The position numbers and the translations under genes are program-made. Below are positions 16,462 through 25,868 of a stretch of DNA of 64,000 nt, piece after piece. The DNA comes from JANQOH01 sp965242575 (GTDB lineage Bacteria > Pseudomonadota > Alphaproteobacteria > UBA7887), in the NCBI GenBank assembly GCA_965242575.1, contig OZ251461.1:2542001-2606000 (forward strand), written 5' to 3'. A model generated the notes under the pieces. That model ran no database searches. It saw only the letters and a program-made list of their open reading frames with translations, and was not told the origin of the DNA. Numbering within the stretch: the first letter of the stretch is position 1; the number at the start of each line of letters is the position of its first letter.

Positions 16462-17365
16462 CGGAGGCGGCGGCGACGGGGGCGGCGCGGCCGACCCGGT
16501 CAAGGACGGCGACACGGCCGGTTTCGCCGCCGATGTGATCGACGCCTCCCGCGAAGGGCCGGTGATCGTCGATTTCTGGGCGCCGTGGTGCGGCCCGTGC
16601 AAGACCCTGGGGCCGGCCATCGAGAAGGCGGTGCGCGCCGCCGGCGGGGCGGTCCGGCTGGTCAAGATCAACGTCGACGAGAACCAGCAGCTGGCGGCGC
16701 AGCTGCGCGTCCAGTCGATCCCCACCGTGTACGCCTTCCGCGACGGGCAGCCGGTGGACGGCTTCGTCGGCGCCCAGCCGGACAGCCAGATCGCCGCGTT
16801 CGTCGAGCGCCTGGGCGGCAAGGCGGCGGCCGACCCGGCCGAGGCCATGCTCGAGGAGGCGGACGCGCGGCTCGCCGACGGCGACGCGGCGGGCGCCGGC
16901 GGGATCTACTCGCGGGCGCTGCGCGCCAGCCCCGGCAACGCGCGCGCCGCCTCGGGACTGGTCCGCGCGCTCGTCGAAGCGGGCGACGCGGCGGGGGCGC
17001 GCAAGGTTTTCGACTCCCTCGACGAGGAGACCGCCAAATCCGGCGCGCTCGACGGCGCCCGCGCGGCGCTGGCGCTCGCCGAACGGACGGCGGGGGCGGA
17101 CGGCGCCGCCGTCGAGTCGCTGCGCGCCCGCGTCGCGGCGGACGAGGCCGACCACCGGGCGCGTTTCGACCTCGCGCTGGCGCTGTTCGGCGCCGGCGAC
17201 CGCGAGGGGGCGATCGCGGAGCTGCTGGAGATCGTCCGGCGCGACCGGGCGTGGGACGACGACGCGGCGCGCAAGCAGCTGCTGGAGTTCTTCGACGCCA
17301 TGGGCGCCGCCGACCCGCTGACCGCCGGCGGCCGGCGCCGGCTGTCGGCGCTCCTGTTCTCCTGA
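16439..17365 (+). CDS. Thioredoxin-TPR protein (CnoX/YbbN-like)
   Basis: This 308-residue cytoplasmic protein has an N-terminal thioredoxin domain with the active site WCGPC (residues about 48-52), followed by TPR helices (AEAMLEEADARLADGDAAGA onward). This architecture matches CnoX/YbbN, a redox-linked holdase that works with GroEL/DnaK. Unlike E. coli YbbN, which has SxxC, both cysteines are kept here, so disulfide exchange is possible. A Gly-rich segment precedes the domain. It overlaps the editing-protein gene and is followed 10 nt later by the Lon-N gene. Confidence 0.9.
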   Translation: MELMIGGNGGGGDGGGAADPVKDGDTAGFAADVIDASREGPVIVDFWAPWCGPCKTLGPAIEKAVRAAGGAVRLVKINVDENQQLAAQLRVQSIPTVYAFRDGQPVDGFVGAQPDSQIAAFVERLGGKAAADPAEAMLEEADARLADGDAAGAGGIYSRALRASPGNARAASGLVRALVEAGDAAGARKVFDSLDEETAKSGALDGARAALALAERTAGADGAAVESLRARVAADEADHRARFDLALALFGAGDREGAIAELLEIVRRDRAWDDDAARKQLLEFFDAMGAADPLTAGGRRRLSALLFS

Positions 17366-17375
17366 GGCGGCGCCG

Positions 17376-18026
17376 ATGCGGCCCGGCGGCGTTCTGGAGT
17401 TGCCGCAGGTCGTGCCGGTGTTTCCGCTGCCGGGAGCGCTGTTGCTGCCCTTCGGCGAGTTGCCGCTCAACATCTTCGAGCCGCGCTACCTCGCCATGTG
17501 CGACGACGCCATGGCCGGCGCGCGGCTGGTCGGCATGATCCAGCCGCTGGACCCCGACAGTTCCGACCCCGCGCCGGCGCTCTGCCGGGTGGGCTGCGCG
17601 GGCCGGATCACAAGTTTCCGCGAGACCCTCGACAACCGCTACCTGATTACGCTGACGGGGCTGTGCCGCTTCGCCGCGGCGGAGGAGCTGGCGCCGAGGA
17701 GCGGATACCGGCGGATGCGCGCGGACTGGAGCGCCTACCGCGCCGACTTCCGCACTCCCGACTCCGAATGCGCCCCGCGCGAGCGCCTGCTGCCGGCGCT
17801 GCGGGACTATTGCCGCGCGCGTGACCTCAAGGCCGACTGGAAGGCCATCGAGGGCGCGTCCGGGGCGCAGTTGGTGACGGCGCTGTCGATGCTCTGCCCG
17901 TTCGGCCCGCGCGAGAAGCAGGCGCTGCTCGAATCCCCGGACCTCGCCGGGCGCGCCGAGCTGATGATCTCGCTGATGACGATGGCGGCGCTCGAACGCG
18001 ACGAATCGAGCTCCGCGTTGAACTGA
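17376..18026 (+). CDS. Lon N-terminal-domain (LON substrate-binding) protein
   Basis: This 216-residue protein is made only of the Lon N-terminal substrate-binding domain. It opens with VPVFPLPGALLLPFGELPLNIFEPRYLAM, the family signature, and has no AAA or protease domain. Such stand-alone LON proteins (COG2802) are common in Alphaproteobacteria next to the thioredoxin-TPR gene, as here. The role is probably in protein quality control; the exact function is unknown. Confidence 0.9.
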   Translation: MRPGGVLELPQVVPVFPLPGALLLPFGELPLNIFEPRYLAMCDDAMAGARLVGMIQPLDPDSSDPAPALCRVGCAGRITSFRETLDNRYLITLTGLCRFAAAEELAPRSGYRRMRADWSAYRADFRTPDSECAPRERLLPALRDYCRARDLKADWKAIEGASGAQLVTALSMLCPFGPREKQALLESPDLAGRAELMISLMTMAALERDESSSALN

Positions 18027-18037
18027 CGAGGCCGGCG

Positions 18038-18259
18038 ATGACCGAAACCCCGCCACGCGCCGAATCCACCGCCGGAATCGACCCCCGGCTGCTGGAGATT
18101 CTGGTGTGCCCCGCCTGCCACGGGCCGCTGCGCTACGACCGCGAACGCCAGGAGCTGGTGAGCGAGCGGGCGGGCCTCGCCTACCCCGTCCGCGACGGCA
18201 TCCCGATCATGCTGGTCGACGAGGCGCGGCGGCTGGACGACGAGCCGGGCGCGGCGTGA
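18038..18259 (+). CDS. Trm112-family / UPF0434 small protein
   Basis: This 73-residue protein has the signature LLEILVCPACHGPLRYDRERQEL...AYPVRDGIPIMLVDEARRL. A CPAC knuckle is present but the second metal-binding pair is missing, as in most bacterial Trm112-like proteins. The stop overlaps the next gene's GTG (GTGA). Confidence 0.93.
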   Translation: MTETPPRAESTAGIDPRLLEILVCPACHGPLRYDRERQELVSERAGLAYPVRDGIPIMLVDEARRLDDEPGAA

Positions 18260-18627
18260 CGGCGCCGGAAGACACGCCCTGGCCGGTGGAGATCCGCCTC
18301 GTCCGCGGCGAAAGGCGCCTGGAGGTGGATTTCGACGACGGCGAAAGTTTCGCGCTGCCGGCGGAGCTGCTGCGCGTCGAAAGCCCGTCGGCCGAGGTCC
18401 AGGGCCACGGGGCGGGCCGCAAGGCCGTCGTCGCCGGGCGCCGCCATGTGGGCATCTCGCGGGTCGAACCGGTGGGCCGTTACGCCGTCCGGCTGCATTT
18501 CGACGACGGGCACGACACCGGGTTGTTCTCCTGGCCCTGGCTGTACCGCCTCGGCCGCGACCGCGACCGCGTCTGGCGCGCCTATCTGGACGCCCTCGCC
18601 GAGCGCGGGCTGAGCCGGGATCCGTGA
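18256..18627 (+). CDS. DUF971 protein
   Basis: This 123-residue protein matches the DUF971 (gamma-butyrobetaine hydroxylase N-terminal-like) fold: PWPVEIRLVRGERRLEVDFDDGESFALPAELLRV, then VGRYAVRLHFDDGHDTGLFSWPWLYRLG. Stand-alone copies sit near Fe-S or quality-control genes in many Proteobacteria; the function is not settled. GTG start at 18256 is coupled to the upstream stop. Confidence 0.9.
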   Translation: MTAPEDTPWPVEIRLVRGERRLEVDFDDGESFALPAELLRVESPSAEVQGHGAGRKAVVAGRRHVGISRVEPVGRYAVRLHFDDGHDTGLFSWPWLYRLGRDRDRVWRAYLDALAERGLSRDP

Positions 18628-18988
18628 CGCCGGTCCGATTGCGGTCATTTCCGTGAAAACAGGAATCTCCATCTATACACAATATTCATAAATAAAAAAT
18701 AAATTTCCCTTTTTGCGAAAACGACGAAGCGAGAATCCGAAGCGAATGGATGCGAGTTTTTCCCGGCTTCGTCGCGGGCGGATCGCGGCCCCGATCCGGT
18801 TTCCCGGAGCCGCCGGGGAACGGCGCAATCCTCTGCAACGGGAATTGCCGGCGACGGCCGAGCGCGCCGGCGTCCTCGCGCCGCCCCGCGCGTCCGAACA
18901 CCGCCATGCGGCGCGACCGCTCCGCCGCCGCGCTTGCATTCGCCCCGGCGATACGGTAGCCCTGTCGGAGAACCTGCGGATCGAGGAC
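18628..18988 (+). other. 361-nt spacer with an AT-rich block
   Basis: No supported gene. Positions about 18655-18725 are strikingly AT-rich (stretches such as cacaatattcataaataaa) in a GC-rich background. The block probably holds the promoter of the autotransporter gene, but no single -35/-10 pair is convincing. It could also be the trace of an inserted element. Confidence 0.5.
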
Positions 18989-19004
18989 ATGGCGATGGCG
19001 TTCA

Positions 19005-19021
19005 CCCCCCCCCCCCCCCCC
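19005..19021. repeat. C17 homopolymer in the autotransporter 5' end
   Basis: Seventeen C residues encode Pro codons between ATG 18989/18995 and the signal peptide. At 17 the reading frame is kept; a gain or loss of one base would shift it. This is typical of slipped-strand phase-variable tracts. Its length could also be a sequencing artefact. Confidence 0.8.
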
Positions 19022-19424
19022 GCGTCAGGCATGACGGGCGGGAGTCCTCTCGTGCGCGCGGCGCGGCTGTGCGCCGTCCTCGCCGCGCCGCTCCTCGCAC
19101 TGTCCGCCGCGCCGGCCGCGGCGCAGACGGTGTCCATCACCTCGACCCCGGTCAACGGGGAGCATTACGTCGTCGGAGAGGCGATCACCACGAGAATCTC
19201 CGGCATCGGCGCCGCGATTCAGGTCAGTGAAGTCAGCATCATCGCCAACTGCGCCGCCCGGCACCCGGAGACCTCCAGCAACACCGATGTGAAGTGCAAC
19301 TGGATGAATATCGACATAGGCGGCGTCACGCGGGAGGCGTGGAGCACCGCCGATCCGGGAGGCCAGACGTACGTCGACTTCAAGTACATCGTGCAGGCCG
19401 ACAATACCGACACCGATGGCGTAA

Positions 19425-19610
19425 GAGGCCGTTTCAGAATGAATCGATTACTTTCAGTGTATTGTCCCCGCATCCTGTCTGCACGGTATCCGCGTCGGCA
19501 AACGGATCGTAACTCCCAAGATTGCGGGAGTCCATTGGCATGTGTGTGAAGCATGCAGCCATACCGATCAGAAATCGAATAATTTCAATAGTATATTCTA
19601 AAACAGCCTC
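19425..19610. mobile_element. 186-bp MITE-like insertion with TAA target duplication
   Basis: Terminal inverted repeats GAGGCCGTTTCAGAAT (left) and GAGGCTGTTTTAGAAT (right, read inward) match 14 of 16. TAA flanks both ends (19422-19424 and 19611-19613). Removing the element and one TAA restores a continuous reading frame (VSIPANSITG). There is no transposase. The TNA-type duplication and ends suggest an IS5-family parent. Base composition is lower in GC than the host gene. Confidence 0.88.
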
Positions 19611-22600
19611 TAAGCATCCCGGCGAATTCGATCACCGGCAAGGTATGGCGGCGGACCCACCCCTTCTCCGGTCCGATCCAGAACCGCAACCACGCCGCGC
19701 TGGCCGCCCAGTCCGGCCATACGGTCGACGGCAGCGCCACGCCGATCCACTTCTCGATCGACGCGCCGCGGGTGCTGGAGGGCGACAGCGGCTCGACGAC
19801 GATGACCTTCACCGTGACCCTGTCCCGGGCCCTGTCGGTCCAGGCGACGGTGAACTACAACGACTGGAGCGGCGGCTCGGCGACGTCGGGGACGGATTAC
19901 ACGGCGGTTACGGCCGGCACGTTGACCTTCGCGGCGGGGGAGGCGAGCAAGACGATAGCGGTGTCGGTGACGGGCGACGCCACGGCGGAGGGGGACGAGA
20001 CCGTCCTGCTGCAATTGAGCAACCCCACTCCGTCCGGGGCCGTCATCGCGACGGGGACGGGGACGGGAACCATCGTCGACGACGACACGCCGACTCTGAC
20101 AATCGATTCGCCGCGCGTGGCGGAGGGGAACTCCGGGACGACGGAGATGGCGTTCACGGTGACGCTGTCGCCGGCGAGCACGGGGCAGGTGTCGGTGGAG
20201 TGGGAGGATCAGACTCCCGTCACTGGCACTGCGGAGTCGGGGAGCGACTACACGGCGCTCTCCCCCGGCAGCGGGGTGCTGACCTTCATGGCGGGCGAGA
20301 CGAGCAAGACGATAGCGGTGGAGGTGCGGGGAGACTCGGCGGTCGAACCCGACGAGACGGTGGTGGTGGGGATCTCCAGCCCGAATCCGTCCGGGACGCC
20401 TATCCGCGACGCGGACGGAGTCATCGTCGGGACCGCCACCGGCGTCGGGACGATCACGAACGACGACGCGCCGCCCGCGCCGCCGCCGCCCCCGCCATCG
20501 GCGGAGAAACTGGTCCTCTCGGCGGAGGAGCTCGAGGTCGCGACGGGCGCGGAGGGCGCGACCTACACCCTGCGCCTGGACGGCGCCCCGACCGGGGCGG
20601 TTACGGTGGCGATCTCCAGCGACGACCCCCACGTGACGGCGTCGCCCGCGTCGCTGTCGTTCGGCGCGGCGAACTGGAGCGCGCCGCAAACGGTGACGGT
20701 GACGGCTGCGGCGGACGACGACGATTACGCCGACACGGCGCAACTCACGCACACCGCGAGCGGCGGCGGCCTGGACGGCGAGACGGCGGTCGTGACGGCG
20801 ATGGTGTCGGAGCCCGGCGACATGCGGGTGCGCGCGCCCGCCGCGGGCGCGGCGGCGGCGGCCTACATGGTGGGCGGGCATCGCGTCGAGGTCCGCGCCG
20901 AGGCGGGGGTTCCGCCCGGCGTCGAGATCGTCCCGCCGGAGTCGCTGGCGGCGGACCTGTCGGTGACGCTGCGCCCGGTTTCGGACGATGTGTCGCTGGC
21001 GCCCGGCGTCTTCGCCTTCGGCGCCGGCGCGGCGCAAGTGGCGGTGGACGTGTCCGTTACCGGCGTTCCGGCGGCGGGGCTGGAACTGTGCCTGCCGGCG
21101 CCTGCGGAGTTGCGGGCGGCGTCGGGCGGTCGCGCGTTGACGCTGCTGCGCCATGACGGGACCGCATGGGTCGAGGTCGCGGGGGCGCGGCTGGACGAGG
21201 CGGCGGAGCGCGTGTGCGCGGCGGGGATTACGGAGTTCTCGCCCTTCGCGGTGGGCTGGCGCGCGGACGTCCCGGCGGCGGTCGACCGGTCGGACGCGCG
21301 GACGCGGCTTGCTGCGGTCAACCGGTCGATCCTGCCGGAAGTGTCGCGGGCGATGTGGGACGGCGCGGCGTCCGCGGTGGCGCGGCGTTTCGGCGGCGGC
21401 GCCCCTGCGGGCTACGACGGCGGGGCGGACGCCAACGCCGCGGCGTGGGCTGCGGACGCGCTGTCGTGGCTGGCGGGCAGGCTGGGCGCTCCGGGCGGCG
21501 CGTCTGCGGCCCGCGCGCGCGGCCCCGTCCCGTTCCACGACCCGCGGCCCTACGGCCCGCCCGAGGACTCCCCGGCGCCTCTCGGGGCGGGGTGGCGTGC
21601 GTTGCTTCCGGGTTCGGCGTTCGCGTTGGGGCTGTCGGGCGGCGCTGCGGGGGACGGCCCCGACGCGGCGCTGTGGGGTTCGGGCGACCGGCGGTCGCTG
21701 TCTCTCGACGACGGCGCGCTGTCGTGGGAGGGCGAGGTTACGGCGCTGCACGCCGGGGCCGATGCGCGGACGGCTCCGGACGGTGCGGCGGGCGCGTTCT
21801 CGGCGGCGTGTCGGCGTCGTGGTCGGAGAGCGATATCGACTACACCGATGCGGGCGGCGCGGAGTCGGTGAAAGGCCGCCACGAGGTGAGCATGGCGAGC
21901 GTCCAGCCCTATGTGGGGTGGCTTGCGGGGGATGGGTCTCGGGCGTGGGCGGTGCTGTCGCACGGGCGCGGCGAGGTGGAGATCGCCGACGCCGGGGCGG
22001 GCGACGCGGATTCGTCCGCAACGTTGACCGCCGCCGCCATCGGCGCGCGGACGCGTGCGCTGTCGCGTGGCGCTGCGGCGGTGGATGTGAAGGGGGAGGC
22101 GCAGGCGGCGCGTTTCGCGCTCGACGGCGACGACAATCTCATCGCGGGTATGTCGGCGCGGACGTTCCGGCTGCGGGTTGCGGCGGAGGGGCGCTACGTC
22201 ATCGCGTTCGCGAACGGCGGTTCGTTGACTCCGTCGCTTGAGGCGGGGTTGCGTTGGGACGGCGGCGACGGGGCGACGGGCGCGGGCGTGGAGTTGGGCG
22301 GCGGCGCGGCGTGGTCGGCTCCGTCGTCGCCGCTGACGCTGGAGGCGCGCGGCCGTGCGTTGCTGGCGCATGGCGGCGATGCGGAGGAATGGGGCGTCGG
22401 CGGCGCGCTGCGGGTTGCGCCGGGCTCCGGCGGCCTGGGCCTGTCTCTGGCGCTGTCTCCGTCGTGGGGCGCGGCCGATAGCGGCCTCGCGCGGCTGTGG
22501 AGCGCCGACGCGTCGCGCGCGGACACGTCGCGGAGGGCCGGGGGCCGCCTCGACGCCGAGGCGGGTTATGGGTTGCGCGCGTTGAGCGGCGTTGCGACGC

Positions 22601-22804
22601 CGCTGGCGGGTTTCGCGCTCACCGGCGACCGCTCGCGCGAATGGCGCGTCGGCGGCCGCCTCGCCCTCGCCGAGGCGCTCGACCTGGCCCTTGCGACGTC
22701 GCTGCGCGAAACCCGGACCGACGCCCCCGACCGCCGAATCGCCCTCGACATCCGCCTCCGCTGGTAGTCTCCGGGGCGCCTGGGCGCGCCGGCGTCTTCA
22801 TCCG

Positions 22805-22821
22805 AATGCGCTTCGCGCATT
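22805..22821. terminator. Hairpin between convergent genes (possible bidirectional terminator)
   Basis: A 7-bp stem AATGCGC/GCGCATT with loop TTC lies 38 nt after the autotransporter stop and before the 3' end of the convergent HD-domain gene. A second GC-rich repeat (gccggcgggccgccggc) follows. There is no U-tract, so its role as a terminator is uncertain. Confidence 0.35.
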
Positions 22822-22867
22822 GGCCGGCGGGCCGCCGGCGGGCCCGGAGATTCCCGGATAATCCCGC

Positions 22868-23617
22868 CTAAAGCGCGTTGCACGGGCGGCGCAGGGTGCG
22901 CCACATGTGCGAGGCCGGGGTGTTGTCGTTGCCGAGTCCTTCCGGCGGCTGGCGGAAGTGGCGCCCGACCACGTCCTCGAACTCCTCCAGCTCCACGATC
23001 AGGTTCGGGTCGAAGGCGTATTCGTCGTTGGCGCAGATCGCGCGCGCCGACATGTACCACTTGTGCTTCCGCGCGCGTTCGTAATCGGCGACGATGTAGG
23101 GCTCCGGCCGGTAGTCGGCGCCGAACATGCGCGCATACATGTCGGGGACGCGGTAGCCCGCCGCCTCGTCGGGGAAGAAGCGCAGCGCCTGGTGCATGCG
23201 GATGGCCCAGCTGACCTCCTCGTCGACGTAGGGCTCCACCAGCTGGGCGCCCCAATAGCCGTGGTCGGAGCGGATGAACCCCGCCACCGCGACGTCGTGC
23301 AGCAGGCAGGCGAGGACCATGTTGCCGGGCAGGCCCTTCTCGCGCGCCAGCCGCGCGCTCTGGAGCAGGTGCTGCTGCGCCGGCGCGAAGCGGAGGCGGA
23401 AGAAATCGAACAGGGTCGGCGCGGCGGGCATCGCCGGCAGGCGCGGGTCCTCGCCCATCAGCAGGCGCTCGCCCGCCCCGAACCCGGCGCCGAGCGAGCG
23501 GTCGCCGTCGGCGAGGTTGTAGAGCAGCGATTTGGTCGCGAGCCGGTCGCCCAGCTCCCGCATCCGCCGCTCCTCGATTGCGTCGGCGCGTTGCGACGGC
23601 GTTTGCGATGCGTCCAT
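22868..23617 (-). CDS. HD-domain metal-dependent protein
   Basis: This 249-residue helical protein has the HD-type metal pattern: His in QQHLLQSARLA, the paired HD in ACLLHDVAVAG, and further His/Asp residues in SDHGYWGAQL and IRMHQALRFFPDE. It may be a phosphohydrolase or, like PhnZ-type members, a di-iron oxygenase; the sequence alone does not tell. It is conserved in length with no signal peptide. It is flanked by the decayed autotransporter and an SDR gene. Confidence 0.75.
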   Translation of the reverse strand: MDASQTPSQRADAIEERRMRELGDRLATKSLLYNLADGDRSLGAGFGAGERLLMGEDPRLPAMPAAPTLFDFFRLRFAPAQQHLLQSARLAREKGLPGNMVLACLLHDVAVAGFIRSDHGYWGAQLVEPYVDEEVSWAIRMHQALRFFPDEAAGYRVPDMYARMFGADYRPEPYIVADYERARKHKWYMSARAICANDEYAFDPNLIVELEEFEDVVGRHFRQPPEGLGNDNTPASHMWRTLRRPCNAL

Positions 23618-23671
23618 CCCGCGCTCCCGTCCGGACCCGGCGCGCAGCGTAACGCCGCGCCGCGCGGTTCG

Positions 23672-24397
23672 TCAACGCGGCGGGACCCGGCGGCCCGGGC
23701 GGACGACCTCGCCGCGCCGGGCGCAGGCGGGTTCGGCGAGATCGACGAACGCGCCGGCGATGGAGGCCGGCGTTGGCAAGATCGCGGGGTCCTCGCCCGG
23801 CATGGCGCGGGCGCGCATGGCGGTGCGCACCGGGCCGGGGTCCAGCAGGTTGACGCGGACCCGGGTCTTGCGGACCTCCTCGGCGTAGATGCGCGCCAGC
23901 ATCTCCAGCCCCGCCTTGGCGACGGCGTAGGCGCCCCAATAGGCGCGGGGGCGGGAGCCGACGCCGGAGGTGACGAAAATCGCCCGCCCGGCGTCGGAGC
24001 GCCGCAGCAGCGGGTCGAACGCGCGCAGCAGGCGCCAATTGGCGTTCAGGCCGACATCGACGACCCGCTCCCAGTCGTGCGGGCGGATGTGGCCCAGCGG
24101 CGCAAGGTCGGTCAGCAGCGCGGCGTTCCCCACCAGGACGTCGAGGTGGCCGTGGCGCTCCGCCACCGCGCCGCCGAGGCGGTCGATGGCCGGGCCGTCG
24201 GTTACGTCGAGCGGCGCCATCGTCCCCGGCGCCCCCGCCGCCTCCAGGCGGGCGGCCAGCGCCTCGAGGGCCTCGCGATGGCGGGCGGCGGCGTAGACGT
24301 GCGCGCCCTCGGCGGCGAAGCGTTCGGCCACCGCCGCGCCGATGCCGCGCGACGCGCCGGTGACGACGGCGACGCGCCCGGCGAGGCGGCCGCTCAA
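23672..24397 (-). CDS. Short-chain dehydrogenase/reductase
   Basis: This 241-residue classical SDR has the nucleotide-binding TGASRGIG (residues 13-20), LVGNAA in place of NNAG, a catalytic Ser in FVTSGVGS and YAVAK with Tyr and Lys. It probably uses NAD(P)H on an unknown substrate. The ATG overlaps the purF stop (ATGA), so it is co-translated with purF, a linkage seen in several Alphaproteobacteria. Confidence 0.92.
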   Translation of the reverse strand: MSGRLAGRVAVVTGASRGIGAAVAERFAAEGAHVYAAARHREALEALAARLEAAGAPGTMAPLDVTDGPAIDRLGGAVAERHGHLDVLVGNAALLTDLAPLGHIRPHDWERVVDVGLNANWRLLRAFDPLLRRSDAGRAIFVTSGVGSRPRAYWGAYAVAKAGLEMLARIYAEEVRKTRVRVNLLDPGPVRTAMRARAMPGEDPAILPTPASIAGAFVDLAEPACARRGEVVRPGRRVPPR

Positions 24398-25848
24398 GCG
24401 CGCTCCGCGAGAAGCGGCAGTTGCAACGGGTCGGCGCCGGCCTCGCGGTCGCTAAGCGGAATGGGGTAGTCGCCGGTGAAACAGGCGTCGCAGAACCCCG
24501 GCGCGGCCGGGTCGCGGTCCGGCGCGCCCATCGCCCGGTACAGGCCGTCGATGGAAATGAAGGCGAGGCTGTCGACGGCGAGGTGCGCCGCCATCGCCGC
24601 CACGTCCATCCGCGCGGCGAGGAGCTTCTCCCGGTCCGGGGTGTCGACGCCGTAAAAGCAGGAATGGACGGTGGGCGGGCTGGCGATGCGCATGTGGACC
24701 TCCGCCGCCCCGGCCTCGCGCACCATCTCGACGATCTTGAGCGAGGTGGTCCCGCGGACGATGGAGTCGTCCACCAGCACCACCCGCTTGCCGGCGAGGG
24801 TGGCGCGGTTGGCGTTGTGCTTCAGCTTGACGCCGAGATGGCGGATCGAGTCGGTGGGTTCGATGAAGGTCCGCCCGACGTAATGGTTGCGGACGATGCC
24901 GACCTCGAACGGCAGGCCGGCCTGGGCGGCGTAGCCGATGGCGGCGGGCACGCCGGAATCGGGCACCGGCGCCACGACGTCTGCGGCTGCGTCCTCTTCG
25001 CGCGCGAGTTCGGCGCCGATGCGCTTGCGCGCCTCATAGACGTTGCGGCCCTCTATCGCGCTGTCGGGGCGGGCGAAATAGATGTATTCGAACACGCAGA
25101 AGCGCCGCGGGGCGGGCGGGAACGGGGTCAGGCTGCGCGCCCCCGAACGGTCGAGGACGACGATCTCGCCGGGGCGGACGTCGCGCACGAATTCGGCGCC
25201 GACGATGTCCAGCGCGCAGGATTCGGAGGTCAGGATCGCGCCGCCGTCGAGGCGGCCGATCTGGAGCGGGCGGACGCCGAAGCGGTCGCGCACGCCGATC
25301 AGCGCCCGGTCGGTGAGGATGACCAGCGAATAGGCGCCGTCGATCTGGCGCAGCGCGTCGACCAGCCGGTCGACGAAGGCGCCCGCGGCGCTCGTCGCCA
25401 CCAGGTGGACGATGACCTCGGTGTCCATCGTCGACTGGAAGATGCAGCCGCGCGCCGCCAGGCGGCGGCGCAGCGCGCGCGCGTTGGTCAGGTTGCCGTT
25501 GTGGGCGATGGCCAGCCCGCCGGAGTCGATGTCGGCGAAGATGGGCTGGACGTTGCGCAGCGCCAGCTCGCCCTGGGTGGAGTAGCGCACATGGCCGATG
25601 GCGCGGTCGCCGGCGAGCGGCCCCATCGCCGCGCGGGCGCCGAAATTGTCGCCGACCTGCCCCAGGCCGCGATGGGTGTGGAACGCCGCGCCGTCGTAAC
25701 TGACGATCCCCGCCGCCTCCTGCCCGCGGTGCTGGAGCGCATGCAGGCCGAGCGCCGTATGCGCGGCGGCGTCCGGATGCCCGAACATGCCGAACACGCC
25801 GCACTCCTCGCGCAGCGTGTCGCCGTCCCACGGCGCGCGCTCCCCCAT
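24394..25848 (-). CDS. purF: PurF, amidophosphoribosyltransferase
   Basis: PurF catalyses the first committed step of purine synthesis. The 484-residue protein has a 15-residue propeptide before the nucleophilic Cys (REECGVFGMFG), an Ntn glutaminase domain (QHRGQEAAGIVS, HNGNLTNA) and the PRTase motif VVLVDDSIVRGTT. It contains the cysteines expected of a [4Fe-4S] form (RFCVFEY, HSCFYGVDT, FCDACFTGDYP), which ties it to Fe-S assembly. It lies downstream of cvpA, the classical order. Confidence 0.96.
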   Translation of the reverse strand: MGERAPWDGDTLREECGVFGMFGHPDAAAHTALGLHALQHRGQEAAGIVSYDGAAFHTHRGLGQVGDNFGARAAMGPLAGDRAIGHVRYSTQGELALRNVQPIFADIDSGGLAIAHNGNLTNARALRRRLAARGCIFQSTMDTEVIVHLVATSAAGAFVDRLVDALRQIDGAYSLVILTDRALIGVRDRFGVRPLQIGRLDGGAILTSESCALDIVGAEFVRDVRPGEIVVLDRSGARSLTPFPPAPRRFCVFEYIYFARPDSAIEGRNVYEARKRIGAELAREEDAAADVVAPVPDSGVPAAIGYAAQAGLPFEVGIVRNHYVGRTFIEPTDSIRHLGVKLKHNANRATLAGKRVVLVDDSIVRGTTSLKIVEMVREAGAAEVHMRIASPPTVHSCFYGVDTPDREKLLAARMDVAAMAAHLAVDSLAFISIDGLYRAMGAPDRDPAAPGFCDACFTGDYPIPLSDREAGADPLQLPLLAERA

Positions 25849-25868
25849 GCGGAAGGACGGGCCGCCGG

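Larger units (their letters stand above)
18989..22767 (+). pseudogene. Calx-beta autotransporter, interrupted by a MITE and a frameshift
   Basis: The ancestral product (about 1196 residues) is rebuilt by removing the 189-nt insertion (element plus one TSD copy) at 19422-19613 and restoring one base near 21799. It has a signal peptide (LCAVLAAPLLALSAAPAAAQ), a repeat domain, two Calx-beta domains (about 19745-20100 and 20095-20470, with GSDYTAL and DETVVVGISSPN motifs), a Pro linker, and a C-terminal outer-membrane autotransporter barrel ending in LDIRLRW. The gene also begins with a C17 tract (19005-19021), downstream of which ATG 19031 is an alternative start. As it stands, translation from the 5' start ends at 19549. 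An internal start at GTG 19772 could make only a signal-less fragment, so surface display is probably lost. Confidence 0.85.
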
